Assembly (NCBI GenBank): GCA_016212515.1 | Contig: JACRFZ010000035.1 | Coordinates: 1-64,000, forward strand | Source: Candidatus Melainabacteria bacterium | GTDB taxonomy: Bacteria; Cyanobacteriota; Vampirovibrionia; Obscuribacterales; Obscuribacteraceae | DNA length: 64,000 nucleotides | Reading direction: 5' to 3' | Shown: positions 35,558 through 44,814 of the stretch, piece after piece | How positions within the stretch are numbered: the first letter of the stretch is position 1 | How the letters are laid out: each line of letters starts with the position of its first letter | The notes under the pieces: model-generated | Databases searched by the model: none | What the model saw: the letters and a program-made list of their open reading frames with translations, nothing else | Told to the model about the DNA's origin: nothing | Made by a program: the position numbers and the translations under genes

Positions 35558-36379
35558 ATGGAAGGCATGCTGGGTTTCCTGGTTTTCCTGTTGGCCTACA
35601 CCCTCAGCGCTCTGAAGGTAATCAAAGAGTACGAAAAGATAGTTGTTTTTACCCTCGGCCGTGCAGACGGAGTCAAAGGTCCGGGGCTGCAGTTTGTCTG
35701 GCCTATCTTTCAGCAATCTAAAAAAGTCGACCTGCGTATTATGACTATGCCTATTCCCATGCAGGAAATCATCACCAAAGACAACGTCTCCGTCAAAACC
35801 GCGGCGGTCTGCTTCTTCCAGGTAGACGACGCCTTCAAAGCGGTAACCAAAATCGAAGATCCCCTGGCCGCCACCATGCAGATTGCCCAGACCACGCTGC
35901 GCAGCATCCTCGGTCAACACGAATTAGATGAGCTTTTGACAGAGAGAGATGCCATCAATGCCAAGCTCTCGGCCATCATCGATAGACAGACGGAAGGCTG
36001 GGGCATTAAAGTCAGCGCCGTAGAAGTCAAAGATGTGGAAATTCCGGTGTCCATGCAAAGAGCCATGGCCAAGCAGGCGGAAGCAGAACGTGAAAGAAGA
36101 GCCAAAATCGTAGCCGCCGAAGGTGAACACCAGGCTGCGGAGAAGCTGGCTCAGGCAGCGGAAGTTATCTCAGGCACACCGGGTGCCATGCAACTGAGGC
36201 AACTGCAAACCATGGTAGAAGTCTCTGCCGAGAAAAACTCCACCCTCATCTTCCCCATTCCCATCGAGTTCATGGACCTGGCCAAAGGCGCCTCCAAACT
36301 CCTGAAACGGCAGGAAGAAGCGCAAGCGGGTGAAACCATCAAGATCAAAGAGAAAGCGGCGGAATTGGACAAAGCCTGA
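35558..36379 (+). CDS. Slipin (stomatin/SPFH family) membrane protein
   Basis: 273 residues. An N-terminal hydrophobic hairpin (GFLVFLLAYTLSALKVI) is followed by the SPFH domain with EYEKIVVFTLGRADGVKGPG, MPMQEIITKDNVSVKTAAV-type strands, DPLAATMQIAQTTLRSILGQ and a long C-terminal coiled coil (AMAKQAEAERERRAKIVAAE). Slipins form oligomeric membrane scaffolds. The partner NfeD-like protease gene that often accompanies slipins is not adjacent. An AAGGAAGG ribosome binding site precedes the ATG. Confidence 0.93.
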   Translation: MEGMLGFLVFLLAYTLSALKVIKEYEKIVVFTLGRADGVKGPGLQFVWPIFQQSKKVDLRIMTMPIPMQEIITKDNVSVKTAAVCFFQVDDAFKAVTKIEDPLAATMQIAQTTLRSILGQHELDELLTERDAINAKLSAIIDRQTEGWGIKVSAVEVKDVEIPVSMQRAMAKQAEAERERRAKIVAAEGEHQAAEKLAQAAEVISGTPGAMQLRQLQTMVEVSAEKNSTLIFPIPIEFMDLAKGASKLLKRQEEAQAGETIKIKEKAAELDKA

Positions 36380-36380
36380 C

Positions 36381-37889
36381 TTACCTTGTAAATTCCAATT
36401 GCAGCATCCGTTCTGCGGCTTTAGCGCCCGGCTCTCCGGCATAATTGGCACTAATGCCCACCGTATTAACGGCTTCCTTGACTGCGCTCAAATCCACTTC
36501 AAACTGCCCGGGTGCCACAGGTCGTCCTTCAAAGATCAGGGTCTTGCCGGTGTCGAAGCCCACAGCGGCATTAATGGTAGTCACGTAGAAAGTGCAGGCG
36601 TTTGGTACCGCGCCGGCTGACCTTACCAGAATCTTCTTCAAAGGCAAGGGATTTTCCAGATTGAACTGCACAAAGGGCTTGCGGCCGGGCATTTTCAATA
36701 GCAGCAAAGGATCAGGAAACGAAAATTCCACACCGGAGCTGGTGCGCTTACCGCCGGCAAAAATCGGCATGCAATCATTGATGGAGAAGGCCGGCTCGGG
36801 CAAAGGTTCTACCTTCGGACCTAAGACGTGCCGGTAATTCTTTTCAATAAAATCCGCCGCCTGCCGCCCGTAAAAATAGGTGAGGGCAGCGCTGGGATGG
36901 GAATTGGCCGGGCTTATATGCAGGAAACTGCCAGGATTGACCAGTGCCAGGGGATTAATGGCCAGCACCGTGGGTAGAGCTTCCCCATACCAACCTTTCA
37001 GTGGGCGCGAAAGATCAAGGAAAGGCACGGATGCTTCCGAAAACAGTGGTTTCACCGGCTCGAAACAAGCCTCATAATATTGAGCATCGGGCGACTTGGG
37101 CAAGCTGATAACAAATCCCGGAATATCGCTCTCTTTCAGAAGCTGACCCAGGTCGGCCACAGTGCCTCTGAAAATTTTGAAATTCTCACCGTCCAGTAAT
37201 TGAAACTCCCACTGCTGGTTTTTCTTTTCCTCGTTGCCGGTCTCCAGACCGGAAAAACTCTTCCAGCGAGAGAAGATCTGTCGGTCAATATAAATGCAGA
37301 GATTCGGCAAGATACGCTTAAACAAGCCGGAAGCTCGTGAGATAGAGACCGCGCAATCCTGCTTAATTAGTCCCTCATCGGCATCGTTTTCCGTATAACC
37401 AAAAACGATCAAATCAGGTTTGAGACTTCTAATCAACCGGCGTGCCGCCTTCGTTTCCAGAGAGGTGGAAAAGCCCGGATAACCAGCCGCCAGAACTTCC
37501 ACATTCCTGTATCCGCGGGACGCCAGTTGCCGACTGAGCTGCCGCCACCACAGATCATTGATGTTTCGATAACCATCGCCCCAGACGAAAGAATCGCCCA
37601 TGACCAGTATGCGCGGTCCGCGCCGCTCCTTTTCCGCCAGGGGCTGAATCAGATGATTGCGGAAGAGTGGGTCCTGACTGGAAGCCCAGTTCCTCAGACA
37701 ATTGAGATTGAATAGTTTCTTCTCGTCTTCTGACCAGGCCGTCCCCCAGAATATTTTGTGGTCTTCCAGAAGCGGAAATATAAGCTTATCGAGACAGATC
37801 CCGGCCAGCAGAAAAGCCATCAGACTGGCAGGAAACACTGCCCTGCCGGCACCCTTGAGGCTCATGAAGCTGAAGAACTTTCCACCCAT
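36381..37889 (-). CDS. Membrane-anchored SGNH/GDSL-type hydrolase
   Basis: 502 residues. An N-terminal membrane anchor at about 16-40 precedes the SGNH domain. Block I is ILVMGDSFVWGDG with Ser100, followed by VLAAGYPGFSTSLE (block II Gly), VFGYTENDADEG (block III Asn) and a late His in SPANSHPSAALTYFYG. Residues about 365-502 form a separate beta-rich domain reminiscent of galactose-binding or discoidin folds (KPFVQFNLENPLPLKKILV). It probably acts as an esterase or acetyltransferase on an envelope polysaccharide; acceptor and direction are unknown. It lies tail to tail with the slipin gene. Confidence 0.78.
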   Translation of the reverse strand: MGGKFFSFMSLKGAGRAVFPASLMAFLLAGICLDKLIFPLLEDHKIFWGTAWSEDEKKLFNLNCLRNWASSQDPLFRNHLIQPLAEKERRGPRILVMGDSFVWGDGYRNINDLWWRQLSRQLASRGYRNVEVLAAGYPGFSTSLETKAARRLIRSLKPDLIVFGYTENDADEGLIKQDCAVSISRASGLFKRILPNLCIYIDRQIFSRWKSFSGLETGNEEKKNQQWEFQLLDGENFKIFRGTVADLGQLLKESDIPGFVISLPKSPDAQYYEACFEPVKPLFSEASVPFLDLSRPLKGWYGEALPTVLAINPLALVNPGSFLHISPANSHPSAALTYFYGRQAADFIEKNYRHVLGPKVEPLPEPAFSINDCMPIFAGGKRTSSGVEFSFPDPLLLLKMPGRKPFVQFNLENPLPLKKILVRSAGAVPNACTFYVTTINAAVGFDTGKTLIFEGRPVAPGQFEVDLSAVKEAVNTVGISANYAGEPGAKAAERMLQLEFTR

Positions 37890-37976
37890 GGGAGCATGAT
37901 AATTGAGAAACAGCTTTGAAACCTGAATTAAGGCTCAGATCAGCTTATCACCCATAAACCAGGACCAAGAACAGGC

Positions 37977-38582
37977 TCAGCAGGGTTTCGGCTTCAGTTG
38001 CCTTATGTACTCAGGCAGGGTCAATTCCCTGGGCTTATTCAGTATCCAACCCATGCCCTCACTCAAGGCTTCCATGAGATTCCTCTGGGGGCTTTCGCCC
38101 ACAGGCAGATCCTGCATCTCCTGCAGTTCTTCCTCAAAAATCAGCCTGTATGGTGCAATGTTCTCGCCATACCAGAGAAAAACCCGGCGGCTCTTGCCCA
38201 TACCGAAATTGACCATGAGGTGATCAAGAGCCTGAGGCGGTGAAACATCGAAGCCTCGCTGCCGCTCACGCACGGTATCCAGCCCGAAGGGCACATCCAG
38301 ACCGGCTTTCCACTTGCCTGCCCCGAACATAAAAGAGGAGGCTTCCTGAAATGCTCGCCCGCGAATGATCACCAGATCGCTGTTGAGACGCCGGTAGGTA
38401 AGCCAACCGCGGAAGTCGGAGGCGCAGGATTGTGCCAATTTCAAGCCCACCTCTTCCTCGATGTGGCACTTAATAAGCTCGCATTCATGGGGAAGTTGCT
38501 TTTCGCCCACTTTGAGGGCCCGTTCAGCCTCTTCTCGGGCTAGCTTTTCCGCTTCCATTTCAATCAGTCGAATATGAAGCAA
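37977..38582 (-). CDS. Hypothetical protein downstream of the TauE-type exporter
   Basis: About 201 residues from TTG 38582, or 193 from ATG 38558. The longer ORF starting at 38633 overlaps the exporter and is unlikely. The N-terminal 30 residues are a charged helix (EKLAREEAERALKVGEKQ); the rest is mixed alpha/beta with LVIIRGRAFQEASSFMFG and SRRVFLWYGENIAPYRLIFE. No family is recognised. It starts within a few bases of the exporter stop, so it is part of the same operon. Confidence 0.55.
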   Translation of the reverse strand: MLHIRLIEMEAEKLAREEAERALKVGEKQLPHECELIKCHIEEEVGLKLAQSCASDFRGWLTYRRLNSDLVIIRGRAFQEASSFMFGAGKWKAGLDVPFGLDTVRERQRGFDVSPPQALDHLMVNFGMGKSRRVFLWYGENIAPYRLIFEEELQEMQDLPVGESPQRNLMEALSEGMGWILNKPRELTLPEYIRQLKPKPC

Positions 38583-38583
38583 G

Positions 38584-39381
38584 TCAATGTGTCCCCAGTT
38601 TCGGAAGTTCGCTAATGACCATCTGCCCGGCAATAAAAAGCATAATCAAGGCAAAAGCTTTGCGCAGTAGATTGTCTTTAATAATTATAGCCAGGCGACT
38701 GCCCAGATAGGAGCCGGGCACCGCCCCTGAGACCAGAAGCAGGGTCAGATCCGGGCGCACATGATTGAGCATAAAATGAGTAAGGATGCCGGGTACGGCA
38801 ATAAAGGCCACGGTCAAAAGCGAAGTACCAAGGGCCAGTTTCAGGGGCATGGAAAAATAAGCAATAAAAATGGGAATCATGACAAAACCCCCGCCCACAC
38901 CAAAAAAACCGGAGAGGAAACCGGCCAAAAGTCCGACCGGCAAAACCCTTGACCAGGGCGGACTTTCATAGGTCTCACCGGCGGCCTTCTTCTTCAATTT
39001 CTCGCTGAAGCCCGTCAATAAATCAAAGCCGGCCAGAGCGATAAGCAAGGCAAAAGCCACCATCAGAAAAGAGCCGCTTACGGCATCAGTCAGGCGGGCG
39101 CCCACATAGCCGGCCAGGGCCGAAGGCAAAGCCAGTCGTAAAGCCAGTCGCGTGTCCACGAAGCTTTTTCGATAATAGTTGATTACACCAGTGAGAGATG
39201 TAGGCAAAATCACAGCCAGGGTTGTTCCCACCGCCACCTGGGGTGAAAGTCCCAGACAAAGCCTCAAAAGGGGCGTAGCCACGATACCGCCGCCGACACC
39301 AAAGGTACCCGACAGAAGACCAGTGGCCAGACCAATCAAAAGGGGAGCCCAAAAGCTCTGACTGAACGCTTCCGCCATCAC
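38584..39381 (-). CDS. TauE/SafE-family membrane transporter (probable sulfite/organosulfur exporter)
   Basis: 265 residues with about eight hydrophobic helices. The two-fold family repeat is clear: LIGLATGLLSGTFGVGGGIV near residue 15 and VGLLAGFLSGFFGVGGGFVM near residue 150. Each repeat is followed by a helix starting with Pro (ATPLL, MIPIF) and ALGTSL or AVGTTL. Substrates in the family are sulfite, sulfoacetate or related anions; none can be chosen here. The start overlaps the upstream exported repeat protein by 4 bases. Confidence 0.92.
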   Translation of the reverse strand: MMAEAFSQSFWAPLLIGLATGLLSGTFGVGGGIVATPLLRLCLGLSPQVAVGTTLAVILPTSLTGVINYYRKSFVDTRLALRLALPSALAGYVGARLTDAVSGSFLMVAFALLIALAGFDLLTGFSEKLKKKAAGETYESPPWSRVLPVGLLAGFLSGFFGVGGGFVMIPIFIAYFSMPLKLALGTSLLTVAFIAVPGILTHFMLNHVRPDLTLLLVSGAVPGSYLGSRLAIIIKDNLLRKAFALIMLFIAGQMVISELPKLGTH

Positions 39382-39911
39382 ATGTAGCGCGACAATACTC
39401 TGCCCAGCTCCGGGTTTTCTACCACCAGCTGATTGAAATAGGGGTTCTTAGAGAGCAGCTTGGCATAAGAACGATCATTTTTGATGGCCCGGTATATACC
39501 CTCGGGATCTCTTGCCACCACTTTGTAGGCCTTCGGGTTCCTGGCCAGAACCCGGGCGGCACCGCGCCACCGCGTCAAACGACGACAGAGATAAGGATCG
39601 GCTTCGGCAATTTTATCTAAATGGGGATGGCGAGCCAGTATTGAGGCTGACGATGAATAAGCGGTGATTGACTCCACCAGTTGCGGATCAGCCAGGGCCA
39701 TTTTATCGAACCACCGCAAAGCCGCCATTTTCTTGGCAGCACCCACATCCTTACGAACATGACTGGCACTGAGAGCGATCGGTTGCCCACCACCAGCAGC
39801 GGAATTTTTGATAGCCGGCTTCAACTGCGGCTCTTCCGCAAAAACCAGGGGACAGGCCGACCAGAGAAGCGCCACAAGGGCAAAAAACTCGCGAGACAAG
39901 ACTTTAGGCAT
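39378..39911 (-). CDS. Exported protein with short NP-type helical repeats
   Basis: 177 residues. It has a signal peptide (FFALVALLWSACPLVFA). After a polar linker, residues 75-177 contain at least three related units of about 35 residues with the pattern hydrophobic-A-R/K-H/N-P: SILARHPHLDKIAEADPYL, RVLARNPKAYKVVARDPEG and KLLSKNPYFNQLVVENPEL. This suggests a small helical solenoid. It is the first gene of the TauE operon. No known family is assigned. Confidence 0.65.
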   Translation of the reverse strand: MPKVLSREFFALVALLWSACPLVFAEEPQLKPAIKNSAAGGGQPIALSASHVRKDVGAAKKMAALRWFDKMALADPQLVESITAYSSSASILARHPHLDKIAEADPYLCRRLTRWRGAARVLARNPKAYKVVARDPEGIYRAIKNDRSYAKLLSKNPYFNQLVVENPELGRVLSRYM

Positions 39912-39975
39912 GGGGCTATTTTAGCACCGCGCCGCCACTTATAATGCCATTGTAGAAAGCGACTCTTGAAAACCC

Positions 39976-41724
39976 ATGGTCCATTCCCACAACCAGAAAA
40001 ACAGCAGCGACAACTCCGATGAGCTGTCGCCCAAAACACAGGCAGAAGAGGCACTTCTGAAAGCCAATGAACGCCTGGCGCCCGAAGCGAGAGAGCCCGG
40101 TTCTCACAAGCTCTCCGGCAACTTGCAGGTGGAAGCCAGCGGCCGTGGACTGAAAGAGGAAAGCGAAAAGAGAGCCTTTCTTACTCGCAAAATTGAAACC
40201 GGCGGACTCAGTCGCCACATCGAACCGGAAAAGAAAGATGAAATCAGGACCCGCAAAGAGTTCACTCTCGCCGGCAATGACAGCGACCTGAACCCTTCCG
40301 CTAATCCCGGTCTCTTTTTCCCCATCGGCTTGAGGCAGCATTTTCAGCTTAGAAAATCGGAATTTGAAGGAGAAAAGAGCGAACTGAGACTAAATAATTT
40401 GAAACCTCAAATTACCGATTTGATCCTTGAGACCCATATAACCGACGACGACAAGCTCACAAGTGCTGAAAGGGCGGGTCTTGCCCGAGCCAGAGAAAAT
40501 CTCTCTAATTCCCTTTCACCCGCGGACGCTCTTTCAAATGCGCTTCATCTAGCACGTCTATACCAACATTTACGCTATATTGAGGAAGCAAAGAAGTCTA
40601 CCCTCTTTGCCCTGGGCATAGACCCTGACAACCAGCTCGGCAAGCAGCTATTTAAGGAATTGGAGAGAGTGCATCCAACTGATTTAGGCGTAAAGTCCGC
40701 GGTTCCAATGATGAGCCCACTTTCCAGAAACCGTCTGAAAACCCGCATCATCAACTTGAGCGGCGGCGCCGTGACGGTAGTGGGAGACCTTCTCATTGAT
40801 CGCCTTCTGGAGGGGAAACCCGAACGTATATCCAGAGAGGCGCCGGTACTGATACTGGAGCATGTCTCAACCGAACACATTCCCGGGGGCGCTGCCAACA
40901 CCGCCCATAATGTCACCGCCCTGGGCGGTAAATGTCACGCCATCGGGATCTGCGGCGAAGACGGCTTTGCCGACAGCCTGGCCAAATGCCTGGAAGCACA
41001 TGGCATTACCCATGACCTGGTCAAAGACAAAACCCGGCCAACCACAGTCAAGACTCGCATCATCTCTAAATCTCACAGTCTGATGCAACAACTACTGCGC
41101 ATCGACAGAATCAGCCACGAACCGATCTCGCGGGAGTCGGAAGCCGCTCTCATTGAAAAGATAAACAACGCTCAAAACGTTGAAACTCATGCCATCATTC
41201 TTTCCGACTACAAAGCCGGTGTCATTACTGATGGTGTCATTGCCGCCGTTAAGAAAATGGCTAAAGAAAAAGACTTGATGGTCATAGTCGACGCCCAGGG
41301 CGATTTCCAGCGCTTCCAGGACTGTACCTTAATGACGCCCAATCAGCCGGATGCGGAAGCCTATGCCCAGATGGAAATCAATTCCAGAGAAGCACTGGAA
41401 AAGCTGGGCGAAATTCTGCTCAATAAGTCGGGAGTAAAAGCCCTGCTCGTCACCCGCGGCGGCGAGGGCATGGTGCTCTTCCAGAAGGGCAAACCCATGT
41501 TTGAAATTCCGGCGTTCAACCGCTCCGAGGTCTTCGACGTCACCGGCGCAGGCGACACCGTTGTTGCCACAATGGCTCTGGCGCTTACTTCCGGTGCCAG
41601 CATGGAAGAAGCAATGGCGCTGGGAAACCTGGCCGCTTCCATTGTCGTGCGAAAACCGGGCACAGCCGTCACCAGCCAGAAAGAAATGCTCGAGCATCTG
41701 GAAAAGCTCAATTTGCCCGACTAA
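39976..41724 (+). CDS. HldA-like PfkB kinase (heptose-7-phosphate kinase type) with a long N-terminal extension
   Basis: 582 residues. Residues about 262-580 are a ribokinase/PfkB domain of the D-glycero-D-manno-heptose-7-phosphate kinase type: VVGDLLIDRLLEGKPERISREAP (shown in part), PGGAANTAHNVTALGG, LSDYKAGVITDGVI, and the catalytic DVTGAGDTVVATMAL. The first 260 residues are unusual: a polar, charged region, then a helical segment at about 165-232 resembling one or two TPR units (AHH-free ALHLARLYQHLRYIEEAKKS). There is no HldC nucleotidyltransferase domain or neighbour. It probably phosphorylates heptose 7-phosphate for envelope glycans; the extension may regulate or tether it. Confidence 0.85.
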   Translation: MVHSHNQKNSSDNSDELSPKTQAEEALLKANERLAPEAREPGSHKLSGNLQVEASGRGLKEESEKRAFLTRKIETGGLSRHIEPEKKDEIRTRKEFTLAGNDSDLNPSANPGLFFPIGLRQHFQLRKSEFEGEKSELRLNNLKPQITDLILETHITDDDKLTSAERAGLARARENLSNSLSPADALSNALHLARLYQHLRYIEEAKKSTLFALGIDPDNQLGKQLFKELERVHPTDLGVKSAVPMMSPLSRNRLKTRIINLSGGAVTVVGDLLIDRLLEGKPERISREAPVLILEHVSTEHIPGGAANTAHNVTALGGKCHAIGICGEDGFADSLAKCLEAHGITHDLVKDKTRPTTVKTRIISKSHSLMQQLLRIDRISHEPISRESEAALIEKINNAQNVETHAIILSDYKAGVITDGVIAAVKKMAKEKDLMVIVDAQGDFQRFQDCTLMTPNQPDAEAYAQMEINSREALEKLGEILLNKSGVKALLVTRGGEGMVLFQKGKPMFEIPAFNRSEVFDVTGAGDTVVATMALALTSGASMEEAMALGNLAASIVVRKPGTAVTSQKEMLEHLEKLNLPD

Positions 41725-41749
41725 TGCACTGAAACTGGTCTTCAAGCCT

Positions 41750-42115
41750 TCAGGCAGAGACGTTAGACTGGCGGGCATCCCAGTTTTGCAGAAAAGTATG
41801 GTAAACCACATCATGCTTGCTCAAATTCTTGCGGTCGATGCCGTTTACAAACTGCTCCTGCTTCTCACTGGGCAGAGCGTCAAAACTTCTCATAATGCTG
41901 GCTACTACACGTTCGGCTTGCTCCTGGACCTGCTTGATGAAGGCTTCGTTCTGACGCAAAAGCTCACGGGTATTATCATTGCCCATATCTCCAGCTTCGC
42001 CCTGGTCGCCGTAAGCGGCCTTGACCAGTTTGTCGCCGTGATTCTCTCCGCCTTCGCAGTTATCATCCAGTTTCACCTTTTCGACATGCTTGCTGTTATT
42101 TTCAAATTGCGCCAT
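41750..42115 (-). CDS. Small acidic hypothetical protein
   Basis: 121 residues from ATG 42115 (MAQFENNSK), or 130 from 42142; neither start has a decisive ribosome binding site. It is acidic and hydrophilic, with a central helix (ELLRQNEAFIKQVQEQAERV) and a C-terminal motif SKHDVVYHTFLQNWDAR. No family is recognised. It faces the HldA-like gene tail to tail and is transcribed away from the 42303 gene. Confidence 0.55.
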   Translation of the reverse strand: MAQFENNSKHVEKVKLDDNCEGGENHGDKLVKAAYGDQGEAGDMGNDNTRELLRQNEAFIKQVQEQAERVVASIMRSFDALPSEKQEQFVNGIDRKNLSKHDVVYHTFLQNWDARQSNVSA

Positions 42116-42302
42116 TTTCTTAATTCCTTCGGGTAAGAGCATTTCTTGACTCGGTCATCGCCACGTGTATGGATGTATCTTCCTGAGAGAATTCTTCGAC
42201 ATGAACCTACGTATTTACCGCAAAAATATCTGCAAAAATTTGAAAAGCGCGTCCGGTGGTCAAGCTGCTAATATGTCCTAGCTCTTCTAAACAAGAAAAC
42301 CA

Positions 42303-42563
42303 ATGCCAGAAATATCGTTAGAGATGAGTGCCATGGACCTGCTCAAGCTGGCCAACGATTTCCACACAGGCAAACTCACCCTCAGTGCCGAAGAAAAGAG
42401 TCATCTTCTTGACCTTTTGCGAATCAAAGGGGCGGAGGAATTAGAATATGGGCAGGAAGTCGAACATGAAAAGGTACGACTGGTAAGAAGAGTAACCGGA
42501 GCGGTTTCCATATTCTTCGAGAAAGAAGCCGAACCAAGCGCCAAAAAGAAAGCAAAAGAGTAA
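42303..42563 (+). CDS. Small hypothetical protein upstream of DUF4330
   Basis: 86 residues. An amphipathic helix-rich N-terminus (SAMDLLKLANDFHTGKLTL) is followed by a short strand and a lysine-rich end. The stop is 3 bases before the DUF4330 start, so it is part of the DUF4330-IctB operon. No domain is recognised. Confidence 0.65.
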   Translation: MPEISLEMSAMDLLKLANDFHTGKLTLSAEEKSHLLDLLRIKGAEELEYGQEVEHEKVRLVRRVTGAVSIFFEKEAEPSAKKKAKE

Positions 42564-42566
42564 GCC

Positions 42567-43070
42567 ATGACCAAAAAGAGACGCCTAAATCTCATCGATT
42601 TCAGCCTGCTTGCCGGGGCTCTGACAGCCGTCCTGGGTCTAGGTCTGGCCAGGGCCGGTTATGCCGGAGTCAACCAGAAGATTCAGGGCACTCCCCGGGT
42701 AAACATAGAAGTTTTCATAACCGGTCTCAAAACCAAAGACACTACTCTTTTCACCCCCGGTCAAAAAGCCAGCATCACCATTCGCAACCAGCCGGTTCAC
42801 CCGCCCATGACTATCGTCAAATGCGAACACTGGCAGAAACAAGTGGCCTTTCTCAGCCCCGACGGTAAGAAAGCCGTGGCTTTTCCCGACCCGGCCAATG
42901 CCATTGCTCACGACTTCCTGGTCACCGTGCAAGACGATTCCGAGCAAACTGAAGACGGTTATGTCATTCGCGGCAACAAAATCAAGGTGGGCAACCAGAT
43001 CGAGCTTGAAGCCTTCAAATACAGAGTGCAAGGTGTAGTTGTAGACATCTATGCCGGCGCCACTAAATAA
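42567..43070 (+). CDS. DUF4330 membrane-anchored protein
   Basis: 167 residues. A single N-terminal membrane segment (LIDFSLLAGALTAVLGLGLA) precedes a periplasm-facing beta domain. The pattern VNIEVFITGLKTKD, TIRNQPVHPPMTIVKC, LSPDGKKAVAFPDP, DFLVTVQDDS, GYVIRGNKIKVGNQIELE and FKYRVQGVVVDI follows the DUF4330 family as I know it from cyanobacteria. The function is unknown. It lies immediately before an IctB-like gene; this adjacency, also known to me from cyanobacteria, supports the phylum placement. Confidence 0.82.
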   Translation: MTKKRRLNLIDFSLLAGALTAVLGLGLARAGYAGVNQKIQGTPRVNIEVFITGLKTKDTTLFTPGQKASITIRNQPVHPPMTIVKCEHWQKQVAFLSPDGKKAVAFPDPANAIAHDFLVTVQDDSEQTEDGYVIRGNKIKVGNQIELEAFKYRVQGVVVDIYAGATK

Positions 43071-43083
43071 GTAGATCTCGCAA

Positions 43084-44547
43084 GTGTTAAACGAGCTCGT
43101 ACTGAAGCTTTCTGCATCCAAGCTGGATGACCGTTTCGGTCAACTGGTGAGAGAATCATTTCTGCTTGGTTCCTTCCTCGCCGTCTTCGACGGTCTGAGC
43201 AAGCGACTGAAAACCCTTAATTTCGCGCCGCGCCTGGGGCAAAGCCTTAATACCCTGTCGTTTCTAATTCTTCTGGTTCTTTTTGCCGCCCTGGGCTTGC
43301 CTCAGTTTGCTTCCGATAAAGAGGCCCTGGCTCTTATTGCCCTGGCTGCCGGCGGCATCTACCTGGTTTCACGCCTTCTGGGAAGCGGCTCGACTTTCAA
43401 ATTTAATATGATGGACTTGATGGTGGCGCTCTACCTGGGCGCCAATATTATTTCCAGCATCTCCTCACACTACCTGCCGCAGAGCATCAAAGGCTTGAGC
43501 AAAGTGGCGGTCTACACCCTTTCCTATTACTTGCTGAAGGCCAGCCTGTTGGACCGCAAAGAACGGTTGCCCTGGTATCTCTCGGCAGCGCTTCTGAGCG
43601 GGCTTGCGGTCAGCCTCTATGGACTCTACCAGTACAAGATCGGCGTGGCACCGCTGGCTACCTGGGAAGACCCTACGGTGGAGAACAAAGGCACTCGCAT
43701 TTACTCCACCCTGGGCAACCCCAACTTGCTGGCAGGCTACCTGCTGCCTCTGGCTCCCCTGGCTCTGGCAATGTCTACATATATAAGTAAGGCGAAGAGC
43801 AAATTGCGTTTTTTGATTTCGCCGCTCTTTCTCATCACCGCCATCATCACAGCCGTGGCCATTTTCCTAACCGGAAGCCGGGGCGGCTATCTATCGATAA
43901 TAGGCACCGGCGGCTTCATCGTACTGGCCCTCTCGGTCTATTTCTTCAGTAAAAAGCCAAAACTGATTGCCCCGAGCGCCCTTATCTTCCTGGCGGCTGC
44001 GGCAGCGCTTTATGCGGCACTGCATTTCCTCATGCCCACCTTCGAGCAAAGATTGGCTTCCATATTTGCCGGTTCAGAGCATTCCAGCAATGCTTACCGC
44101 ATGCATGTATGGCGTGCCTCCATGGCTATGTTTGCCGACAACTGGTGGCTGGGAGTAGGTTCCGGCAACAGCGCCTTTCGTCTGGCCTACGGCCTGTATA
44201 TGAAGAGCGGCTTCGATGCCCTCGGCACCTATTGCGTGCCCCTGGAAGTGGGGGTAGAGACAGGCATCCTTGGTCTTGCGTCCTTCGGGCTCTTGATTCT
44301 TTTCAGTTTCGCAAGAGCCCATCTCCTCTTCTATAAGGATAGTAATCTCAGCTATCTGGCCCTGGGTCTGGCCGCAGCCCTTGTCTCACTTATGGTTCAG
44401 GGTCTGGTGGATACCGTTTTCTATCGACCGCAGGTACACTTCCTCTTCTGGCTTGTCATCGCCGCCATTTCGGCCCTATCCAGCCAGGAAGAAAACCGGG
44501 GAAGGGAGCCTGCGCCTGGCGACAATTCTGAGAAATGCCAAAATTAA
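43084..44547 (+). CDS. O-antigen-ligase/polymerase family membrane protein (IctB-like)
   Basis: 487 residues from GTG 43084 with about eleven hydrophobic helices. The Wzy_C/O-antigen-ligase core is visible: TRIYSTLGNPNLLAGYLLPL, FLTGSRGGYLSIIG, the long periplasmic loop with MHVWRASMAMFADNWWLGVG and SGNSAFRLAYGLYM, and VPLEVGVETGILGLASFGLL. The GNPNLLAGYLLP segment and the neighbouring DUF4330 gene point to the cyanobacterial IctB branch, once proposed as a bicarbonate transporter but structurally a glycan ligase or polymerase. I favour a role in surface glycan assembly. Confidence 0.85.
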   Translation: MLNELVLKLSASKLDDRFGQLVRESFLLGSFLAVFDGLSKRLKTLNFAPRLGQSLNTLSFLILLVLFAALGLPQFASDKEALALIALAAGGIYLVSRLLGSGSTFKFNMMDLMVALYLGANIISSISSHYLPQSIKGLSKVAVYTLSYYLLKASLLDRKERLPWYLSAALLSGLAVSLYGLYQYKIGVAPLATWEDPTVENKGTRIYSTLGNPNLLAGYLLPLAPLALAMSTYISKAKSKLRFLISPLFLITAIITAVAIFLTGSRGGYLSIIGTGGFIVLALSVYFFSKKPKLIAPSALIFLAAAAALYAALHFLMPTFEQRLASIFAGSEHSSNAYRMHVWRASMAMFADNWWLGVGSGNSAFRLAYGLYMKSGFDALGTYCVPLEVGVETGILGLASFGLLILFSFARAHLLFYKDSNLSYLALGLAAALVSLMVQGLVDTVFYRPQVHFLFWLVIAAISALSSQEENRGREPAPGDNSEKCQN

Positions 44548-44814
44548 ATATTAACCGTTGCTAATTTAATCTATATTTCCCAGATTTTCGGGGAATATTA
44601 AAAGCATGTAATCCAGGGTTATCGCCACCCAGTTAGGGTTACAAGGAATCCAAAGAGATTAAACAGACTCTTGACGCCAGGGTAAGATTAGAGGATGATA
44701 ATTAACAGAGTTTCACTTTACTAATCTCGTAGACCCTTATTCAAAGCCTTCGGTTGGACCGGAGCACTAATTACGAAAAAGAGCCGAGCAATCGGTGCGT
44801 GGAGGAATAAAAAT

